A DNA stretch of 64,000 nucleotides from Arthrobacter sp. QXT-31. GTDB taxonomy: Bacteria; Actinomycetota; Actinomycetes; Actinomycetales; Micrococcaceae. Where the stretch lies: contig NZ_CP019304.1 of NCBI RefSeq assembly GCF_001969265.1, positions 3,348,001-3,412,000 of the forward strand. The letters are read 5' to 3'. Of this stretch, positions 43,531 through 52,872 are shown one piece after another. The position numbers and the translations under genes were made by a program. Positions within the stretch are counted from its first letter, which is position 1. Every line of letters starts with the position of its first letter. Below the pieces are notes generated by a model that was given only the letters and a program-made list of their open reading frames with translations, had not been told where the DNA came from and ran no database searches.

Positions 43531-44796
43531 ATGTACACGGAGACCGGCCACACCCCTGTCCCTCATGCCACTGTCCTGCAAGAAACGGCGCGGCCGCGGG
43601 ACAAAAAGCGGGTAGGTCCGGGCGTCTTCGTTACCTGCCTCGTGGCTGCCGGACTGCTGGGCGGGGGAGCGGCCACCGGTGTTGCGGCCCTGTGGCCCGA
43701 CGCCCCGGCACAGACAACCGCCACCGCCCAGGCCGCGATCAGCCCGGTGATCGTCAACAACACCGAGAGCGTCAACGTGGTCACGGCCGCCGCGCAGAAG
43801 GCCTCGCCCAGCGTGGTGACCATCAGCGCCACCTCCGGCAGCTCCGGAGGCACCGGCTCGGGTATCATCCTGGACACCGAAGGCCACATCCTCACCAACA
43901 CCCATGTGGTGACCCTGGACGGGGCAGCCGCGGATGCCGCCGTCGAGGTCCGCCTCAACGATGGGCAGGTTTATAAGGCGACCATCGTGGGCACCGACCC
44001 GCTCTCCGACCTGGCCGTCATCAAGATCGACGCCAACGGGCTGACCCCGGCAACGCTCGGCGACTCCGGCGCCGTCAACGTCGGCGACACCGCCATTGCC
44101 ATCGGCGCGCCGCTGGGGCTGAGCGGCACCGTCACGGACGGCATCGTCTCCGCGGTGAACCGCACCATCGAGACGGAGTCCTCTGCCACCTCCGGCGACG
44201 GGTCCTCCGGCGGCGGATCCTCCCAGGGCGGGTCTTCGCCGTACCCGTTCGGATCCCAGCAGGGCCTTTCGGCCTCGGCCCAGGATTCCGTCAGCATCAA
44301 CGTCATCCAGACGGACGCGGCCATCAACCCCGGAAACTCGGGCGGCGCCCTGGTCAACGCGCAGGGTGAGATCATCGGCGTCAACGTGGCCATCGCATCC
44401 GCCGCATCTACGTCCTCGTCCACGCAGAGCGGCAACATCGGCGTCGGGTTTTCCATCCCGATCAACCAGGCGAAGCGGGTGGCCGGGGAGATCATCGCCA
44501 CGGGTTCCGCCTCCCATGGCCAGCTGGGACTGTCCGTTCAGGACAAAACGTCCGGGCCGTCGTCGGACTTCACCGCCGGCGCGGAGGTGGCCTCGGTGAC
44601 CTCCGGGTCAGCGGCGGACAAGGCCGGGCTGGAGGCGGGCGACGTGGTCACCGGCCTGGCCGGCCGGACCGTCACCGACGCCTCAGAGCTGACGGCTGCC
44701 GCCCGTGAGCAGGCCGCCGGGTCCACCGTGACGGTCACCTTCCAGCGGAACGGCCAGGAGCAGTCTGCGGACATCACCCTGGACGCGGCGTCCTAG
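43531..44796 (+). CDS. HtrA/DegP-type serine protease with PDZ domain
   Basis: 421 residues. A short cytoplasmic N-terminus, one membrane anchor (VFVTCLVAAGLLGGGAATGVAALW, about 32-55), then a trypsin-like domain with triad His in ILTNTHVVTLDG, Asp in DPLSDLAVIKID and Ser in INPGNSGGALVN. A Gly/Ser-rich insert precedes QDSVSINVIQTDAAI. The C-terminal PDZ domain begins near SHGQLGLSVQDK and contains VTSGSAADKAGLEAGDVVTGL. It degrades or senses misfolded exported proteins. GAGGAG precedes the ATG. Confidence 0.93.
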   Translation: MYTETGHTPVPHATVLQETARPRDKKRVGPGVFVTCLVAAGLLGGGAATGVAALWPDAPAQTTATAQAAISPVIVNNTESVNVVTAAAQKASPSVVTISATSGSSGGTGSGIILDTEGHILTNTHVVTLDGAAADAAVEVRLNDGQVYKATIVGTDPLSDLAVIKIDANGLTPATLGDSGAVNVGDTAIAIGAPLGLSGTVTDGIVSAVNRTIETESSATSGDGSSGGGSSQGGSSPYPFGSQQGLSASAQDSVSINVIQTDAAINPGNSGGALVNAQGEIIGVNVAIASAASTSSSTQSGNIGVGFSIPINQAKRVAGEIIATGSASHGQLGLSVQDKTSGPSSDFTAGAEVASVTSGSAADKAGLEAGDVVTGLAGRTVTDASELTAAAREQAAGSTVTVTFQRNGQEQSADITLDAAS

Positions 44797-44827
44797 ACGC
44801 TTTCGCGGCAGCCAGTGAGCCGCCGTC

Positions 44828-44875
44828 GGGCCCCAACTGTACGTTCGCCATAGCGCGAACGTACAGTTGAGGCCC
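44828..44875. terminator. long hairpin between convergent genes, bidirectional terminator
   Basis: The arms start at 44828 (GGGCC.CCAACTGTACGTTCGC) and 44853 (GCG..AACGTACAGTTG.GGCCC) around CATA. It lies between the htrA stop and the stop of the convergent VCBS-repeat gene. It has no long T-run. Its right arm recurs at 39148-39170, so it may be a mobile palindrome serving as a terminator. Confidence 0.7.
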
Positions 44876-44884
44876 TTGCCGGTT

Positions 44885-46360
44885 CTATCGCAGGACGTTG
44901 AAGGTGCTCCAGCCGGTGCCGATGATGGTCCGCGCGCCCCAGGTGCCCCTGCTGAAGGGGTAATGGGCGAGGCGGCCGTCGGTGAGCTGGGTGATGAGCC
45001 CTGAGCTTCCCGTGGTGAATCCCTCCACGGCCGTGATGCTGCTGATGCTGTTCCAGCCGGTGCCCACCGTGGGCCTTGCTCCTGAGACGAAGCCGCCGGT
45101 GCCGGTTGAGCGGTACAGAATGAGGCTGCCGTCGCTGCGCTTGGCCAGCAGGTCCTGCGCCCCGTCCTGGTCGAAATCGGTCATGGTGAGGTAGAGGCCG
45201 CCCCAGCCGGATCCGGTCTTGATACGCGGTGACAGCGATGCTCCGGCGCTGTTGCCGTAGTACCAGAGGGTCCCGGAGGCGTCGTACGCCAGGATTCCCG
45301 GGAACTGGTCGGCAGTGCGCCAGTCGCCCACGGTGATGTGGTAGCCGCCCCAGCCGGTGCCGATGGCCCGGGCCGCGACGAATCCGCCTTCGGGTCTTCC
45401 GGCGTAGAAGCTGAGCCGGCCGTCCTTCCACTGGGCGATGACATCGTGCGTGCCGTCACTGTTCCAGTCCGTTATGAACCCTTTGGCCAGCCCGGCCCAG
45501 CCGGCGCCGATCTTCTGCCGGGCCCCGAGCGAACCCTGGCCGGTGGCCGGGTAGTTCCACAGCGTGCCGTCAGAACCCACCGCAAGGACGTCCGCGGCAC
45601 TGCGGATGGACGGAGTGGCGGCGGCCCGCGGGGAGGCCTTGATGACGAGGTCGTCTACGTAGGTGTCGCCCATCTGGCGGTTGTGTTCGGCGCCGAGCTG
45701 GACCCTGTCCAGGGTGGTGGCAGCGCTGACTACCTGGTTGCTGGAGTACACCTGGGCGCCGTCAAACCAGACCTCCACGGTGGATGCGGCCCCGTTGGCG
45801 GTGGTCCGCATGGCCACGTGGTGCCACGCGTTGAGCGTGATGCTTGTGGTGGTCAGCCGGGTAAAAACGGAGGCCCCGTCAGGGGCGGTGACGCGGAGCC
45901 AGAGCTGTCCGTTGTCGTTGAACCGGTAGATGTCGGCGACCCGGATGCTACCGGAGAAAAACCGGAGATACGGGACATTGTTGCCCACCACCCCGGCCTG
46001 GGTGATGTTGAACCAGCCGTCGGCATAAGCCGTGGCCGTACCCGCCGGCAGGGGCGTGGACAGGTTCGCGACCGAGCCGAGGTCGGCCGTGGCGTGCACG
46101 TGGGCGGAGCAGGTCCCTGAGTGGAACTGGTCCGAGGAGACCTCCGTGGTGCCGGTGCCTCCGGTGGTGGACGAGAACCCGTTCAGGGTGCCGGACTCGA
46201 AATTGTTGGCCATCACCGTTGTTCCCGGATAACTGCTGGCCGGGGCAGGGGTTTCTGGCACGCACGTCGCCGCCTGGGCCGGGACAGCACCCACCGCCAG
46301 CGCCCAAATCAGGGACGCCGAGGTACCCCCAACCACACCAAATCTGATGAGTTGCTTCAT
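44885..46360 (-). CDS. secreted LamG-like protein with FG-GAP/VCBS repeats
   Basis: 491 residues from ATG 46360, which has GGAG eight bases upstream. Signal peptide (LIRFGVVGGTSASLIWALAVGAVPAQA), then a jellyroll/LamG-type domain (about 50-235: MANNFESGTLNGFSS .. LNAWHHVAMRTTANGAASTVEVWFDG). Four to five FG-GAP/VCBS units follow (DFDQDGAQDLLAKRSDGSLILYR..GTGW). The repeats match those of the subtilase at 36910-39135. It is probably a carbohydrate-binding or adhesive surface protein. No catalytic domain seen. Confidence 0.82.
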   Translation of the reverse strand: MKQLIRFGVVGGTSASLIWALAVGAVPAQAATCVPETPAPASSYPGTTVMANNFESGTLNGFSSTTGGTGTTEVSSDQFHSGTCSAHVHATADLGSVANLSTPLPAGTATAYADGWFNITQAGVVGNNVPYLRFFSGSIRVADIYRFNDNGQLWLRVTAPDGASVFTRLTTTSITLNAWHHVAMRTTANGAASTVEVWFDGAQVYSSNQVVSAATTLDRVQLGAEHNRQMGDTYVDDLVIKASPRAAATPSIRSAADVLAVGSDGTLWNYPATGQGSLGARQKIGAGWAGLAKGFITDWNSDGTHDVIAQWKDGRLSFYAGRPEGGFVAARAIGTGWGGYHITVGDWRTADQFPGILAYDASGTLWYYGNSAGASLSPRIKTGSGWGGLYLTMTDFDQDGAQDLLAKRSDGSLILYRSTGTGGFVSGARPTVGTGWNSISSITAVEGFTTGSSGLITQLTDGRLAHYPFSRGTWGARTIIGTGWSTFNVLR

Positions 46361-46635
46361 TTTCCGCGCTCCAATGTCATTGAACCGGTGGTTCAACCTG
46401 ATAGAGCTGTTCGGCGACAGTGGCCAGTTCTCGACGACCAGTACACGGCAACTTAGTCGCGGGGCAAGGAGCCGGGCAACCGTGGCGGGTACTCAAGTTT
46501 TTGGTCCTGTCCGGCCAAGTAGTTGGGCCGACTACCTGCATCGGTGGGGGCCGCATCATGGGGGAGCGGCCCCCGGCGCCTTGCTCGGCCCGATGCCTTT
46601 GGGGGAACAGGCGACCTTCAGGGATAATCCTCAGC

Positions 46636-47277
46636 ATGACCCTCGCTTCGCTCGCGGCCTTCGCCGGACTGTGCCTCATTCTGTCCCTGACGCCCGGACC
46701 GGACACCTTCCTGGTGCTGCGCATCGCGCTGAAGCGGCCCAGCGCAGGGATTGCGGCTGCGGCGGGCTCGGCGGTTGCCGCCATCGCATGGGCGGCGCTC
46801 GTCGGCGTCGGGCTGGCGGCGATCCTGGAACAGTCAGCGGAGGTGTTCCGCTGGCTCAAGATCGCGGGCGGGCTCTACCTGCTGTACCTCGGCATTTCCG
46901 GCTTCCTGAAGACGCGGAAGGCCGCAAAGGAAGGCCTGCAGGGCGGCGCGGAAGCAGGCGACGTCCGCTACAGCAACCTCGCCGGCCTCGGCGCCGGCGC
47001 GCTGTCCACGCTGCTCAACCCCAAGGTTGGCCTCTTCTTCCTGGCCGTTGTTCCGCAGTTCATCCCCGAGGGCGGTAACACCATGGCGGCCGCGATGATC
47101 CTGGGCGTGGTGGAGGCGGTCATCGCGTTCGCCTACCTGGCCGTCGTCGCGCTCATCGCCTACAAGGCGATGGCGCTGCTGCGCCGCCCTAAGGTGAGCA
47201 CCGGCGTCGAGCGCGTCAGCAGCGGCATCATCGCCGGCCTTGGCGTCGGCGTCATCGCCTCCGGCGCGAGCAGCTGA
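46636..47277 (+). CDS. LysE family amino-acid/metabolite exporter
   Basis: 213 residues, about six membrane helices. The family opening is LASLAAFAGLCLILSLTPGPDTFLVLRIALKRPSAGI, followed by GVGLAAILEQSAEVFRWLKIAGGLYLLYLGISGFL and LLNPKVGLFFLAVVPQFI. LysE/RhtB proteins export amino acids or homoserine lactones; the substrate is unknown. ATG 46636 is preferred because it begins the conserved region; the longer frame upstream is not membrane-like. Confidence 0.9.
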   Translation: MTLASLAAFAGLCLILSLTPGPDTFLVLRIALKRPSAGIAAAAGSAVAAIAWAALVGVGLAAILEQSAEVFRWLKIAGGLYLLYLGISGFLKTRKAAKEGLQGGAEAGDVRYSNLAGLGAGALSTLLNPKVGLFFLAVVPQFIPEGGNTMAAAMILGVVEAVIAFAYLAVVALIAYKAMALLRRPKVSTGVERVSSGIIAGLGVGVIASGASS

Positions 47278-47287
47278 CCCGCCACCT

Positions 47288-48175
47288 TCACTTTGCTTCA
47301 GCCGGAGTGGTGGCTGCCCAGCTGGTCAGGAGCTTGAGCTGCTCTTCATGCTTGGTTCCCGGCTCAGCTGTGTAGACGCTGAGCTCGTGCACCGCCCGGG
47401 GAAGGGTGGGCAGGGCCAGGGACTGGTAGGTCAGTTCGAGGTATCCGACGACGGGGTGCTGGAGCCGCTTGATGCCGTCGTGGCGGAAGCGGATGTTGTG
47501 TGAGCCCCATAGCGTGCGGAACTCCGGGCTGACCGTGGAGAGTTCTCCGATCAGCTCGCGGAGGGCCTTGTCGTTGGGTTCCCGTCCGGCTTCCGTGCGG
47601 AGGAGGGCGGCCGTGGCAGCCGCTCCCGCATCCCAGTCGACGAAGAAGTCACGCGCGGCAGGATCCAGGAAGTGGAAGCGTGCGAAGTTGGCACGTCCAT
47701 GGGCGGCGGTGGTGGGGCTTGCGAACATGGGGGCATGCAGGGCCCGGCCCAGCGGATTGGCGGCCACGACGTCCAGCCGGCCGTTGCGGATGAACCCTGC
47801 GGACATGGTCATGGAATCAAGCAGCCAGCGCACCGGTGCCGCCACGTCGGCCTCCTTGCGGCGAACCGGAACACGGTTGGCAGGCCTTGCCGCCCGGGCG
47901 AGCTCGAAAAGGTAGGCGCGTTCTTCGTCGTCGAGGTTCAGCGCCCGGGCGACTGCATGGAGGACATCCTCGGACACGCCGCTGATGTTGCCTTTCTCCA
48001 GCCGCGTGTACCACTCGGTGCTCACACCGGCGAGCACCGCGACTTCCTCGCGGCGCAGCCCGGGGACCCGGCGCCGGCTTCCGGAGGGCAGTCCCACCTC
48101 TTCCGGCCGGAGTTTGGCCCGGCGGCTGGCCAGGAAGTCCCGGATGTCGGCGCGGTTGTCAGGCAGGTTGTCCAT
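47288..48175 (-). CDS. XRE-family regulator with MmyB-like ligand-binding domain
   Basis: 295 residues. N-terminal HTH (GSRRRVPGLRREEVAVLAGVSTEWYTRLEKGN, about 28-60) followed by the MmyB-like PAS-type domain (SAGFIRNGRLDVVAANPLGRALHAPM .. FLDPAARDFFVDWDAGAAATAALLRTEAGREP), a family that binds fatty acids or similar ligands. It is divergent from the MFS exporter gene, which it likely regulates together with the alcohol dehydrogenase behind it. Confidence 0.9.
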   Translation of the reverse strand: MDNLPDNRADIRDFLASRRAKLRPEEVGLPSGSRRRVPGLRREEVAVLAGVSTEWYTRLEKGNISGVSEDVLHAVARALNLDDEERAYLFELARAARPANRVPVRRKEADVAAPVRWLLDSMTMSAGFIRNGRLDVVAANPLGRALHAPMFASPTTAAHGRANFARFHFLDPAARDFFVDWDAGAAATAALLRTEAGREPNDKALRELIGELSTVSPEFRTLWGSHNIRFRHDGIKRLQHPVVGYLELTYQSLALPTLPRAVHELSVYTAEPGTKHEEQLKLLTSWAATTPAEAK

Positions 48176-48311
48176 AAAGTCACGATAACGCCCGTCCGTT
48201 CCGGTGAGGGGGTTGAGTTTGTACCCCCGATAAACACAGCCTTCTACACCCGTTGATCAGCCGGTGGAATGGATAACGAAGATATTTTCCACTGCAACGA
48301 GGAGCTTTCAC

Positions 48312-49589
48312 ATGGGTGGGCCAACGGCCAATCTCGAGGACGGCGTTACCGCCGGTCAGGCCACTGCCGGCGGTGCCGGCCAGGGCCGGCGCGGGCTGCC
48401 GCTGGCGGTCTACGTGCTGGCGCTGGGGACGTTCCTGATGCTCACGAGCGAGTTCGTGGTGGCCGCCATCCTGCCGCAGATCGCAGGCGACCTCGGCGTG
48501 GGCGTCGCCCAGGCCGGGTCCCTGATCACGGTCTTCGCGGTCGGCATGGTGGTGGGTGCTCCGCTGATGGCGATGCTGACACTCCGGCTGTCCAAGCAGC
48601 TGACCCTGGTCCTCGCCCTCATCGTGTTCGTCCTGGGGCATGTGGTGGTGGCGCTTGGCACGGAGTTCGCAGTGCTGATGGCGGCACGGTTCGTCAGCGC
48701 ACTGGCCACCGGAGCGTTCTGGGCGGTGTCCGCGGTGGTGGCCACCCGTGCCGCCGGACCCTCCTCCGGCGCGCGGGCAGTGGGGGTGGTGGGTGCCGGC
48801 GGCGCGCTGGCCACGGTCCTCGGTGTTCCCCTGGGGGCGTTCATTGCGCAGCTCATCGGCTGGCGGGGGACATTCTGGACGCTCGCGGCCGCCGCCGCCA
48901 TGGCCGCCGTCCTGGTGGCGCGCCTCGTCCCGCAGGACGCTCCCGTGCAGCAGGCGCCGTCGGTCCGCACTGAACTGGCCGGGCTGCGCTCGGGCCGGTT
49001 GTGGCTGGCCCTGGCTGCCTGCGCCACCACGTGCGGGGGCGTGCTCGCCGCGTACTCCTTCATCGCCACCATCCTCACCGACCAGGCGGGCGTGGCCGTC
49101 TCCCACGTCCCGCTGGTGCTCACCGGGTTCGGCGTCGGCTCCGTCATCGGAACCCTCCTCGCCGGACGCTTCGGCGACGCCCACCCGGGCCCGATCACCA
49201 TCATCACGCCCGCCGTGACCACGGTCCTGCTGCTCGGAATCAGCCTGCTCTCCGGCTCGCCGTGGCTGACCAGCGCACTGGTGGTCCTGCTGGGCCTGTT
49301 CGGACTCAGCGCCAACACCGTGCTGATCCACCTCGCCGTCCGCTTCGCCGGGCCGGCGGCAACCCTGGGCTCCGCCCTCAGCGTCTCGGCGTTCAACGCC
49401 GGAACCGCCTTGGGGACCGCCGTCGCCGGCGCCGCCCTGGCCTCGCCCTTGGGCACCGCAGGACCCGCCCTCGTGGGAAACGTCATCGTGGCGCTGACCC
49501 TGGTCCCCGCCATTGCCCTGGCCGTCGCTGGCCGCCGGCTGGCTGGCGTGAAGTTCGACGGCGGCGCAGTAGACCCAGCCATCCCCTAA
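48312..49589 (+). CDS. MFS transporter, DHA1-type drug/sugar efflux
   Basis: 425 residues with twelve helices. Typical features of the arabinose/chloramphenicol efflux group are LALGTFLMLTSEFVVAAILPQIAGDLGVGVAQAG, GAPLMAMLTLRLSKQLTLVLAL and FVSALATGAFWAVSAVVATRAAG. ATG 48312 has GAGGAG upstream; an earlier frame start at 48264 adds an unlikely tail. It is divergent from the MmyB-type regulator. The substrate is unknown. Confidence 0.88.
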   Translation: MGGPTANLEDGVTAGQATAGGAGQGRRGLPLAVYVLALGTFLMLTSEFVVAAILPQIAGDLGVGVAQAGSLITVFAVGMVVGAPLMAMLTLRLSKQLTLVLALIVFVLGHVVVALGTEFAVLMAARFVSALATGAFWAVSAVVATRAAGPSSGARAVGVVGAGGALATVLGVPLGAFIAQLIGWRGTFWTLAAAAAMAAVLVARLVPQDAPVQQAPSVRTELAGLRSGRLWLALAACATTCGGVLAAYSFIATILTDQAGVAVSHVPLVLTGFGVGSVIGTLLAGRFGDAHPGPITIITPAVTTVLLLGISLLSGSPWLTSALVVLLGLFGLSANTVLIHLAVRFAGPAATLGSALSVSAFNAGTALGTAVAGAALASPLGTAGPALVGNVIVALTLVPAIALAVAGRRLAGVKFDGGAVDPAIP

Positions 49590-49666
49590 GCCGGCGGGCG
49601 GCACCCGTGCCGCGTCCCGCCGTCGTAATCCAACAGACAATCAGAACCATAACGAAGGAAAAAGCG

Positions 49667-50716
49667 ATGCGCGCAACCCTCATGTACGGCCCCGGCGACG
49701 TCCGCGTTGAGAACGTCCCGGACTCAGTCATCAAGCACCCCACAGACGCGCTGGTGCGCGTCACGGCGTCCTGCATCTGCGGCAGCGACCTGCACCCGTA
49801 CCACTCCATGTCCGCCGGGAACGGTCCGGCCCGGATGGGGCACGAGTTCATCGGCGTCGTCGAGGACATCGGCTCGGCGGTGACCACCCTGAAGAAGGGC
49901 GACCTGGTGGTTTCCCCGTTCGCGATTTCCGACAACACCTGTGAGTTCTGCCGCGAAAACCTGCAGACGTCCTGCTCCCACCACGAGGCGAACTTCTGGG
50001 ACGGCATCCCCGACGAAGGCGGCCAGGCCGAGGCCGTCCGCGTCCCGCTGGCCGACGGCACCCTGGTGAAACTGCCCGTTGCCGCCGACTCGGCGCTGAT
50101 CCCGTCGCTGCTGACCCTCGCCGACGTATTCGGCACCGGCTACCACGCCGCGCTCAAGGGCGGCGTCAACGAACGCACCTCCGTCACCGTGATCGGCGAC
50201 GGAGCCGTGGGCCTGCTGGCCGTCATGTCAGCAAAGCGGCTCGGCGCCGAACAGATCATCCTCATGGGCAGGCACAAGTCCCGGACCGACCTTGGCCTCG
50301 AGTTCGGCGCCACGGACGTCGTGTCCGCCCGCGGCGAGGAAGGCATCGCCCAGGTCCGCGAGCTCACCGGCGGCCACGGCTCCCACGTGGTCCTCGAAGC
50401 CGTGGGCCACACACCGGCCTACGACCAGGCCGTGGGCATCATCCGTCCCGGCGGCGTCATCAGCCGGGTGGGAGTGCCGCAGTACAACGAGGCGCCGGTC
50501 GGCTTCGACAGCCTGTTCGGCGGCAACATCACCCTCACCGGCGGTCCCGCCCCGGTCCGGGCCTACATCGACGAGCTCATGCCGGACATCCTCAGCGGCG
50601 CCATCGAACCGGGCAAGGTCTTTGATGCCAGCACCGGCATGGACGGCGTCGCCCAGGGATACAGGGACATGGACGAGCGCCGCAGCCTTAAGGTGCTCAT
50701 CAAGCCCTCCCTTTAA
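49667..50716 (+). CDS. zinc-dependent alcohol dehydrogenase family protein
   Basis: 349 residues. Catalytic-zinc motifs are CICGSDLHPYHS and GHEFIGVVEDIG. The structural-zinc lobe reads SDNTCEFCRENLQTSC, so the first of the usual four cysteines is replaced by Asp. The Rossmann motif is TVIGDGAVGLLAVMSAKRLGA. It resembles medium-chain threonine/formaldehyde-type dehydrogenases. AAGGAAAAAGCG precedes the ATG. It lies 77 bp behind the MFS gene on the same strand, possibly the same transcript. Confidence 0.9.
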   Translation: MRATLMYGPGDVRVENVPDSVIKHPTDALVRVTASCICGSDLHPYHSMSAGNGPARMGHEFIGVVEDIGSAVTTLKKGDLVVSPFAISDNTCEFCRENLQTSCSHHEANFWDGIPDEGGQAEAVRVPLADGTLVKLPVAADSALIPSLLTLADVFGTGYHAALKGGVNERTSVTVIGDGAVGLLAVMSAKRLGAEQIILMGRHKSRTDLGLEFGATDVVSARGEEGIAQVRELTGGHGSHVVLEAVGHTPAYDQAVGIIRPGGVISRVGVPQYNEAPVGFDSLFGGNITLTGGPAPVRAYIDELMPDILSGAIEPGKVFDASTGMDGVAQGYRDMDERRSLKVLIKPSL

Positions 50717-50720
50717 CCCC

Positions 50721-50788
50721 TTGCGCCTGCTTGTGGACCGTGTTATAAAAAATCTGTATCCGCCACTATAGATATTCGGGAGGCGGAT
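50721..50788 (+). promoter_or_regulatory. candidate hsp20 promoter with inverted repeat
   Basis: TTGCGC at 50721 and TATAAA at 50744 are 17 bp apart. An inverted repeat ATCCGCC (50758) / GGCGGAT (50782) lies in the leader and could be an operator or RNA hairpin. No HspR (HAIR) site was seen. Confidence 0.4.
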
Positions 50789-50821
50789 CACCGGTAAAAA
50801 CTACAAGCTGAAGGAGTGGGA

Positions 50822-51247
50822 ATGATGTTGATGCGCACGGACCCGTTCCGTGAACTGGACCGCCTGACGCAGCAGGTCTTTGGAACAGCGGCGCGTCCGG
50901 CCGCCATGCCGATGGATGCATGGCAGGAGGACGGGGAGTTTGTGGTCGCCTTTGACCTGCCCGGCGTCTCGCCGGACACGGTGGATCTGAACGTGGAGAA
51001 GAATGTCCTGACCGTCCACGCCGAGCGCCGCGACCCGACCCAGCCGAACGTTGAGCTGGTGGTGGGCGAGCGTCCGCGGGGCGTCTTCAGCCGCCAGGTG
51101 ATCCTTGGTGAAACCCTCGATACGGACAACATCAAGGCAAACTACGACATGGGCGTGCTGACGCTGCGGATCCCGGTCACGGAGAAGGCCAAGCCACGCA
51201 AGATCGAAATCGAGAGCAAGGGCGTGCAGCAGCAGATCGAGAAGTAA
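50822..51247 (+). CDS. Hsp20/alpha-crystallin family small heat-shock protein
   Basis: 141-residue ATP-independent chaperone. The short N-terminus ([17 protein letters not shown]) precedes the alpha-crystallin domain (about 30-138). That domain has [37 protein letters not shown] and the [13 protein letters not shown] signature ([18 protein letters not shown]). AAGGAG lies at the right distance from ATG 50822. It is monocistronic, ending at a strong hairpin. Confidence 0.95.
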   Translation: MMLMRTDPFRELDRLTQQVFGTAARPAAMPMDAWQEDGEFVVAFDLPGVSPDTVDLNVEKNVLTVHAERRDPTQPNVELVVGERPRGVFSRQVILGETLDTDNIKANYDMGVLTLRIPVTEKAKPRKIEIESKGVQQQIEK

Positions 51248-51293
51248 GTGTTGCTGACTGCCTAGCTCCGCGTGGGGTATTTCCGGCACAGAT

Positions 51294-51345
51294 GGGGCCC
51301 CTGTGCTTCCATTCCTGTGAAAGGCTATGGAAGCGCAGGGGCCCC
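51294..51345. terminator. bidirectional terminator between hsp20 and tctA
   Basis: A 19-bp stem (GGGGCCCCTGTGCTTCCAT with its near-perfect complement ending at 51345), one G-T pair and a 14-nt loop, between two convergent genes. Confidence 0.85.
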
Positions 51346-51363
51346 GGTTCGGTTGCTGGGTTA

Positions 51364-52872
51364 TCAGGCCTTGCTGCTGGCCCGGTGGCGGAGGTGCTGG
51401 ACGGCGCTGAGGGCGAGAGCGGCGGCCAGGACCAGGTAGAGGGTCACGGTGATGGGGCTGTTTACCAGAATGCCAAGATCTCCTTCCGAAACTGCCAGAG
51501 CGCGGCGGAGTTCGGTTTCAGCCATGGGACCGAGGATCACTGCAATCAGCACCGGTGCGAGCGGGATGTTGTAACGGCGCATGAGGAATCCAATGAGGCC
51601 GATGGCGATGAGCAGCCACAGGTCTAGGATTGCCGAGCTTACTGCGTAGACGCCGAGCATGGAGAAGACGGTGATGCCGGCGTACAGGTAGTGCTTGGGG
51701 ATGCTCAACAGCTTCGCCCAGACGGAGGCGAACGGGATGTTGATCATCACGAGGATTACAAGGCCGACGAACAGCGAGGCCAGCAGGGCCCAGACCAGGT
51801 CACCGCTTCGTTCGAAGAGCAGCGGCCCTGGCTGCATTCCGTATTGCTGGAACGCCGCAAGCATGATGGCGGCCGTGGCCGATACCGGCAGTCCCAGTGC
51901 TAGCAGTGCCCCCATCGCGGTGCCGGCGGTGGCGTTGGCGGCTGCTTCGGGTGCGGCGAGGCCGCGGATGGAGCCGCTGGTTCCGAACTCCGGATCGTTC
52001 CTGCGTTTGGCGAGCTGTTTTTCGGTGCCGTAGGCGAGGAAGGTGGGGACTTCCGCGCCACCGGCGGGGATCAGCCCAAACGGAACACCGAAGGCGGTGC
52101 CGCGCAGCCATGCGGGCAGGGCCGTCCTGAAGTCGGCCAGGCCCAATCGGGCGCGGCCTTTGGTGTGGATGCGGGTGGCTGCGGGGTCGCGGTGGATGCG
52201 GGAAGCGATGTGGAAGACCTCCCCGAGGGCCAGCAGCCCTACGGTGATGACGATGACGGAGATTCCGTCGAAGAGTTGGGGCATGCCGAGGGTGAACCGG
52301 GCGGTTCCGCTGGGGCCGTCGATACCGACAAGGGCAAGGGCGAGTCCGATGCCGAGGGCTGCGATGCCGCGGATCACGGATTCTGAAACGACGGCCGAGA
52401 TGGCCAGGAAGGCGAATACTGCCAGGGCGAAGTACTCGGCCGGGCCGAAGACGGTGGCCATCTTGACCAGGGTTGGCGCGAAGAAGACTACGAGGGTGGT
52501 GGCGATCAGCCCGCCGATGAACGCGCCGATCGCGCAGGTAGCCAGGGCTTTGGCGGCCTGGCCGCTTTTAGCCATACGGTGTCCCTCAAACGTGGAGGCA
52601 ATGGCGGAGGAGTGGCCGGGGGTATTGAGCAGGATCCCGGAGGTGGAGTCCCCGAAGAGTCCGCCGAAGTAGATGCCGGCGAACATGATGAAGGCCGCTG
52701 TGGGCTCGAGTGAAAACGTCACGGGCAGGAGCAGCGCCACTGCCATTGCCGAGCCCAGTCCGGGGACGACGCCCACTGCTGTACCCAGGAGCGCGCCGAT
52801 CAGCACCCAGAGAAGGTTGAGGGGAGTCAGGGCGTTGGCGAAGCCGCCCATGAGGAGTTCAAGTTGTTCCAT
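51364..52872 (-). CDS. tctA: tripartite tricarboxylate transporter permease, large subunit
   Basis: Large membrane subunit (502 residues, about twelve helices) of a TTT uptake system for citrate-like acids. Family motifs: LGTAVGVVPGLGSAMAVALLLPVTFSLEPTAAFIMFAGIYFGGLFGDSTSGILLNTPG near the N-terminus, and GLALALVGIDGPSGTARFT. The start ATG at 52872 overlaps the tctB stop (TAATG); a longer frame upstream lies inside tctB. Order tctC-tctB-tctA on the minus strand. Confidence 0.92.
   Translation of the reverse strand: MEQLELLMGGFANALTPLNLLWVLIGALLGTAVGVVPGLGSAMAVALLLPVTFSLEPTAAFIMFAGIYFGGLFGDSTSGILLNTPGHSSAIASTFEGHRMAKSGQAAKALATCAIGAFIGGLIATTLVVFFAPTLVKMATVFGPAEYFALAVFAFLAISAVVSESVIRGIAALGIGLALALVGIDGPSGTARFTLGMPQLFDGISVIVITVGLLALGEVFHIASRIHRDPAATRIHTKGRARLGLADFRTALPAWLRGTAFGVPFGLIPAGGAEVPTFLAYGTEKQLAKRRNDPEFGTSGSIRGLAAPEAAANATAGTAMGALLALGLPVSATAAIMLAAFQQYGMQPGPLLFERSGDLVWALLASLFVGLVILVMINIPFASVWAKLLSIPKHYLYAGITVFSMLGVYAVSSAILDLWLLIAIGLIGFLMRRYNIPLAPVLIAVILGPMAETELRRALAVSEGDLGILVNSPITVTLYLVLAAALALSAVQHLRHRASSKA

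Noticed and set aside
48180..49640. 486-codon frame opposite the MFS gene
   Set aside because: Composition is Gly/His/Gln-rich nonsense; the MFS gene has proper start, ribosome site and helices.
50758..50788. Inverted repeat before hsp20 as an HspR (HAIR) site
   Set aside because: The sequence does not match the CTTGAGT-N7-ACTCAAG pattern; listed only as an unassigned repeat.
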